Source of the DNA: Caenorhabditis remanei
Lineage: Eukaryota; Nematoda; Chromadorea; Rhabditida; Rhabditidae
Direction of reading: 5' to 3'
Length of the DNA: 64,000 nucleotides
NCBI RefSeq assembly: GCF_010183535.1
Contig: NC_071330.1
Coordinates: 17,713,717 to 17,777,716 of the forward strand
In this document: piece after piece, positions 61,544 through 64,000 of the stretch
Layout: each line of letters starts with the position of its first letter
How positions within the stretch are numbered: position 1 is the first letter of the stretch
Position numbers and translations under genes: made by a program
The notes under the pieces: generated by a model
Told to the model about the DNA's origin: nothing
What the model saw: only the letters and a program-made list of their open reading frames with translations
Databases searched by the model: none

Positions 61544-63479
61544 ATATAACCTTTCATTCCGCCTTCCGCTTTCCGAATTCCGCTCAACTCTGCTTTCCAG
61601 ATATTCAGTAAGCATTCCGTAAAGTTCTAGTATTCTTGGCGCACTTCGAGCGCATTTTCCCGAAAGAAGTCAATGATGTTTATAAACCAGCCAATGTAAA
61701 CACAGGTGCCATAAACACGAATATAAATGAATATACTAGATACAGTTTTCAGAAATTCATTTTTGAAATTCCGTCTTACCCAATTCCCCTTCTCTATCTT
61801 CTTTCTATCAAAATATATCCACTTGTTTTCAGTCTCTGTGTTTTCGAGATCTTCTCCCACCGCTCTTTCTCTCTCTTATTCCATCGCTCCTGCCTATTAC
61901 TGATACTACAACTAATACCACCACTGCGTTTTGCTGTTGGCCAGCACACCAGCCCACAGATTTTTGATAACAAAAACAACTATTTATATATAATTAGAGA
62001 TTTTTCGCTATTTTTGAGAAATATTTTCGTTGTTTTTGAAGTAAGCAGCTTCATTACGTCCCTTGAGAAGTTTGGGGTTATGCAGAATCTGAGATTTAAA
62101 GATTTCTTTACGAAGAGTAAGTTATGAGACTACTCCTGCTGTTCGAGAATGTAAGGCAGTTTGAAATCGAAAAAAATGCAATTAAATCATTCTGGAGTTT
62201 GAAACTGAGTCTGTGTAGGTACACGGTAGTTCTGTAGTAATCACATTTTCACAGTTCACAAAAAACTTCCGGTCCTAGTTATCCTATCGCTTTACAGGTG
62301 CATTAAAGCCTGTTCTGATGTTTCCATTCTGTAATGTATGCTGTCATTCCCAAACTGAAAGAATTTTCAATTCGGTCTGTAAGCCAAAGAAAATTGGCGT
62401 TGTGGCCTTTGGATATGGGGTTTGGATCAAATTAACAATTGTTTCGGTATAAAAATAAACTCACAGACATATACCAATTTTTCGGCGAAAAAATCTCAGT
62501 TGGTCTTGACGCACCGTTAATACCTCCTAACTATAGTTTCCCAGTAGAGGTACTTGATTATTTTTCCAGAACTCTTCTATTATTCAGGATATGTGCATTT
62601 ACTGGTTTGCCTAAAGGATTTTTCATGAAGCTATAGAGTCAGGAACTCGAAGAATTATCCAATTTTTCTAACTTGAGTGTCTGAAACACACGGGTGTCCG
62701 AAACACTGAGATTTTTCTGAAAGCATGTATTCTGTAATTTGAAGCCATGATTCAGGCATGACTGCCAAAACACGGATGTTACAGTACACCTCGTCTCTTG
62801 ATTCCTTACTTTACGAATTCAAAAATCCTCATCTCATTTTCATTTGTGTGTAATTCGTAATTCTCATTGGAATTCTCTTCTCAATTTATCGTCTTCATCT
62901 CCTCCTCTTCCTAATCCGTCTATTTTAAATAATCCGCTCCAAATCCTTCTCCTATCATCCCCCATCATCATCATCATCATCGTCCGTTCCCTCTTTCTCT
63001 CTCAGAGTCTCCTCCGCCCGTACCTAAAACCTATCCCCTTTAAGAGAAAAGAAAACCCCAGTGAGGAAAACTCTCCGACGTCCACAAAAATATACCCGTC
63101 TCACCCCATAACTCGATTTGGACGGCTCTCCTCTTCTTGGGAGCACCGCCCGGGTCCCCCCACCCCGACTTTCCTTTTTTGCGCCCCGTCTCTTTTCCGT
63201 TTTTACTGCGTCTAGTCAATTCAAGTGCTTTCTCGAAATCATTGCGGATTCCTCTCCATTGAGAAAAGCAGGGAGAAAAACTGCATTTTTATGATTGTTG
63301 TTCAATTTTTCTCTCTCTCCCCGCTTTTCCCTCTCCTTCACTCCCCGCTTCTTCCTTTCAGATTTTGTATTTTTATTCCCTCACCCTCTCTCTCTCTCTC
63401 TCTTTCTGTCTATCTCAAAATATATTGCTCATTACTGGAAGAAAAGTCTTATCTTTAAATCAAAATTTCCAGAGTAAAC

Positions 63480-63979
63480 ATGGCAGACTTGGAAGCTGTG
63501 CTGGCTGATGTCAGCTACCTGATGGCGATGGAGAAGAGCCGAAGTCAACCAGCCGCCCGTGCCAGTAAACGTATCGTTCTACCTGATCCAAGGTACGTTA
63601 GTCTGGCGTGACGTTGACGCTTTTAGATACATTTCCCACAGTAACTAAGCCTCTTGATAATAACTGTTTCCTAATTTACAGTGTCCGAAGCATAATGCAA
63701 AAATTTCTCGAAAAATCGGGTGATATGAAGTTCGACAAGATATTCAATCAGAAACTCGGATTTCTACTGTTGAAGGACTACGCGGAAAACGTATCGGAGA
63801 GCCCGTGTCCACAGATCAAATTCTATGAAGCTGTGAGTTTAAAACGCATGGTACAAAACATAAACAGAATGTTACAGATCAAAGAGTATGAGAAAATGGA
63901 GACACCGGATGAGCGACTAACAAAGGCTCGGGAAATTTATGACCATCACATAATGGTGGAAATGTTAGCACATGCTCAT
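63480..63979 (+). CDS. grk-2: GRK-2, G protein-coupled receptor kinase (5' part)
   Basis: First three exons: 63480-63592, 63682-63832, 63878-63979; phases agree, and the gene runs on past the window edge after a GTGAGT donor. It starts [20 protein letters not shown], the GRK2/3 (beta-adrenergic receptor kinase) N-terminal helix that contacts activated receptors. It then enters the RGS-homology domain ([40 protein letters not shown]). The kinase and PH domains must lie to the right. In C. elegans GRK-2 phosphorylates chemosensory receptors and is needed for chemotaxis. The ATG lies eight bases after an acceptor (TTTCCAG), so trans-splicing is likely. Confidence 0.95.
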
Positions 63980-64000
63980 GTGAGTTTATTTTTTGGGGAA

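Larger units (their letters stand above)
53465..63479. other. 10-kb gene-poor region upstream of grk-2
   Basis: I found no convincing exon chain. Contents: GC-richer sequence at 53540-53800; a palindromic element at 54640-54963; pyrimidine-rich runs at 55330-55560, 57930-58130 and 62870-63020; a single open stretch at 57074-57427; a CA run at 59449-59460; a C run near 60562; and a palindromic element at 61090-61543. The last kilobase before 63480 is strongly pyrimidine-rich, ending in a TTTCCAG acceptor, consistent with a trans-spliced outron. Confidence 0.5.

Overview
The window is a stretch of nematode nuclear genome, almost certainly from the genus Caenorhabditis. The signs are compact genes with short introns (many of 45-60 bp) ending in TTTCAG, start codons placed a few bases after a splice acceptor (as in spliced-leader trans-splicing), AT-rich intergenic DNA full of small palindromic elements, and several recognisable worm genes: fem-2, orai-1, grk-2, sbds-1, a CHIC-type gene and a REEP gene. 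The species is not fixed by the sequence. The FEM-2 protein, with a long acidic tail, makes me think of the briggsae/remanei side of the genus, but this is only inference. All gene models are hand-spliced: exon phases were checked codon by codon, without transcripts.

Region 1-15 kb is mostly minus strand. It holds the first exon of an Ala/Pro-rich protein, a small secreted thrombospondin-repeat protein, an ER-shaping REEP protein and a secreted BPI/LBP-type lipid-binding protein. The BPI gene is divergent from fem-2 (15.8-17.6 kb, plus strand), the PP2C phosphatase of the sex-determination pathway. Between fem-2 and 20.3 kb lies a transposon-rich island: a broken hAT transposase end, a hAT-type MITE nested inside it with a perfect 8-bp target duplication, and a second copy of the fem-2 3' UTR.

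Region 20-37 kb (minus) holds a single-pass BRICHOS-domain membrane protein, a 5.6-kb gap of repeats, orai-1 (store-operated calcium channel) and an unrecognised 219-residue gene. Region 37-44 kb (minus) has three closely spaced genes: an RPA34-like Pol I subunit candidate, the Pol III subunit RPC5, and a POT1-like telomere-binding OB-fold protein only 194 bp beyond RPC5. This suggests an operon, possibly running on into the 219-residue gene. A 1,048-bp palindrome with a 9-bp target duplication sits exactly on a 5' splice site of the POT1-like gene.

Region 44-54 kb holds CHIC and SBDS genes (plus), a BTB gene (minus), a frameshifted coiled-coil pseudogene (plus) and a multi-C2H2 zinc-finger gene (minus). 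The 3' end of the zinc-finger gene is duplicated next to the BTB gene and supplies its stop codon. From 53.5 to 63.5 kb there is no convincing gene, only repeats and pyrimidine-rich DNA. The window ends inside grk-2 (plus strand, first three exons).

I found no tRNA, rRNA, CRISPR array or bacterial feature, and nothing that is clearly a new molecular system. The most unusual items are the splice-site palindrome, the nested hAT elements, the GC-AG intron of fem-2, the transferred 3' end that ends the BTB gene, and the POT1-like OB-fold plus zinc-ribbon protein.
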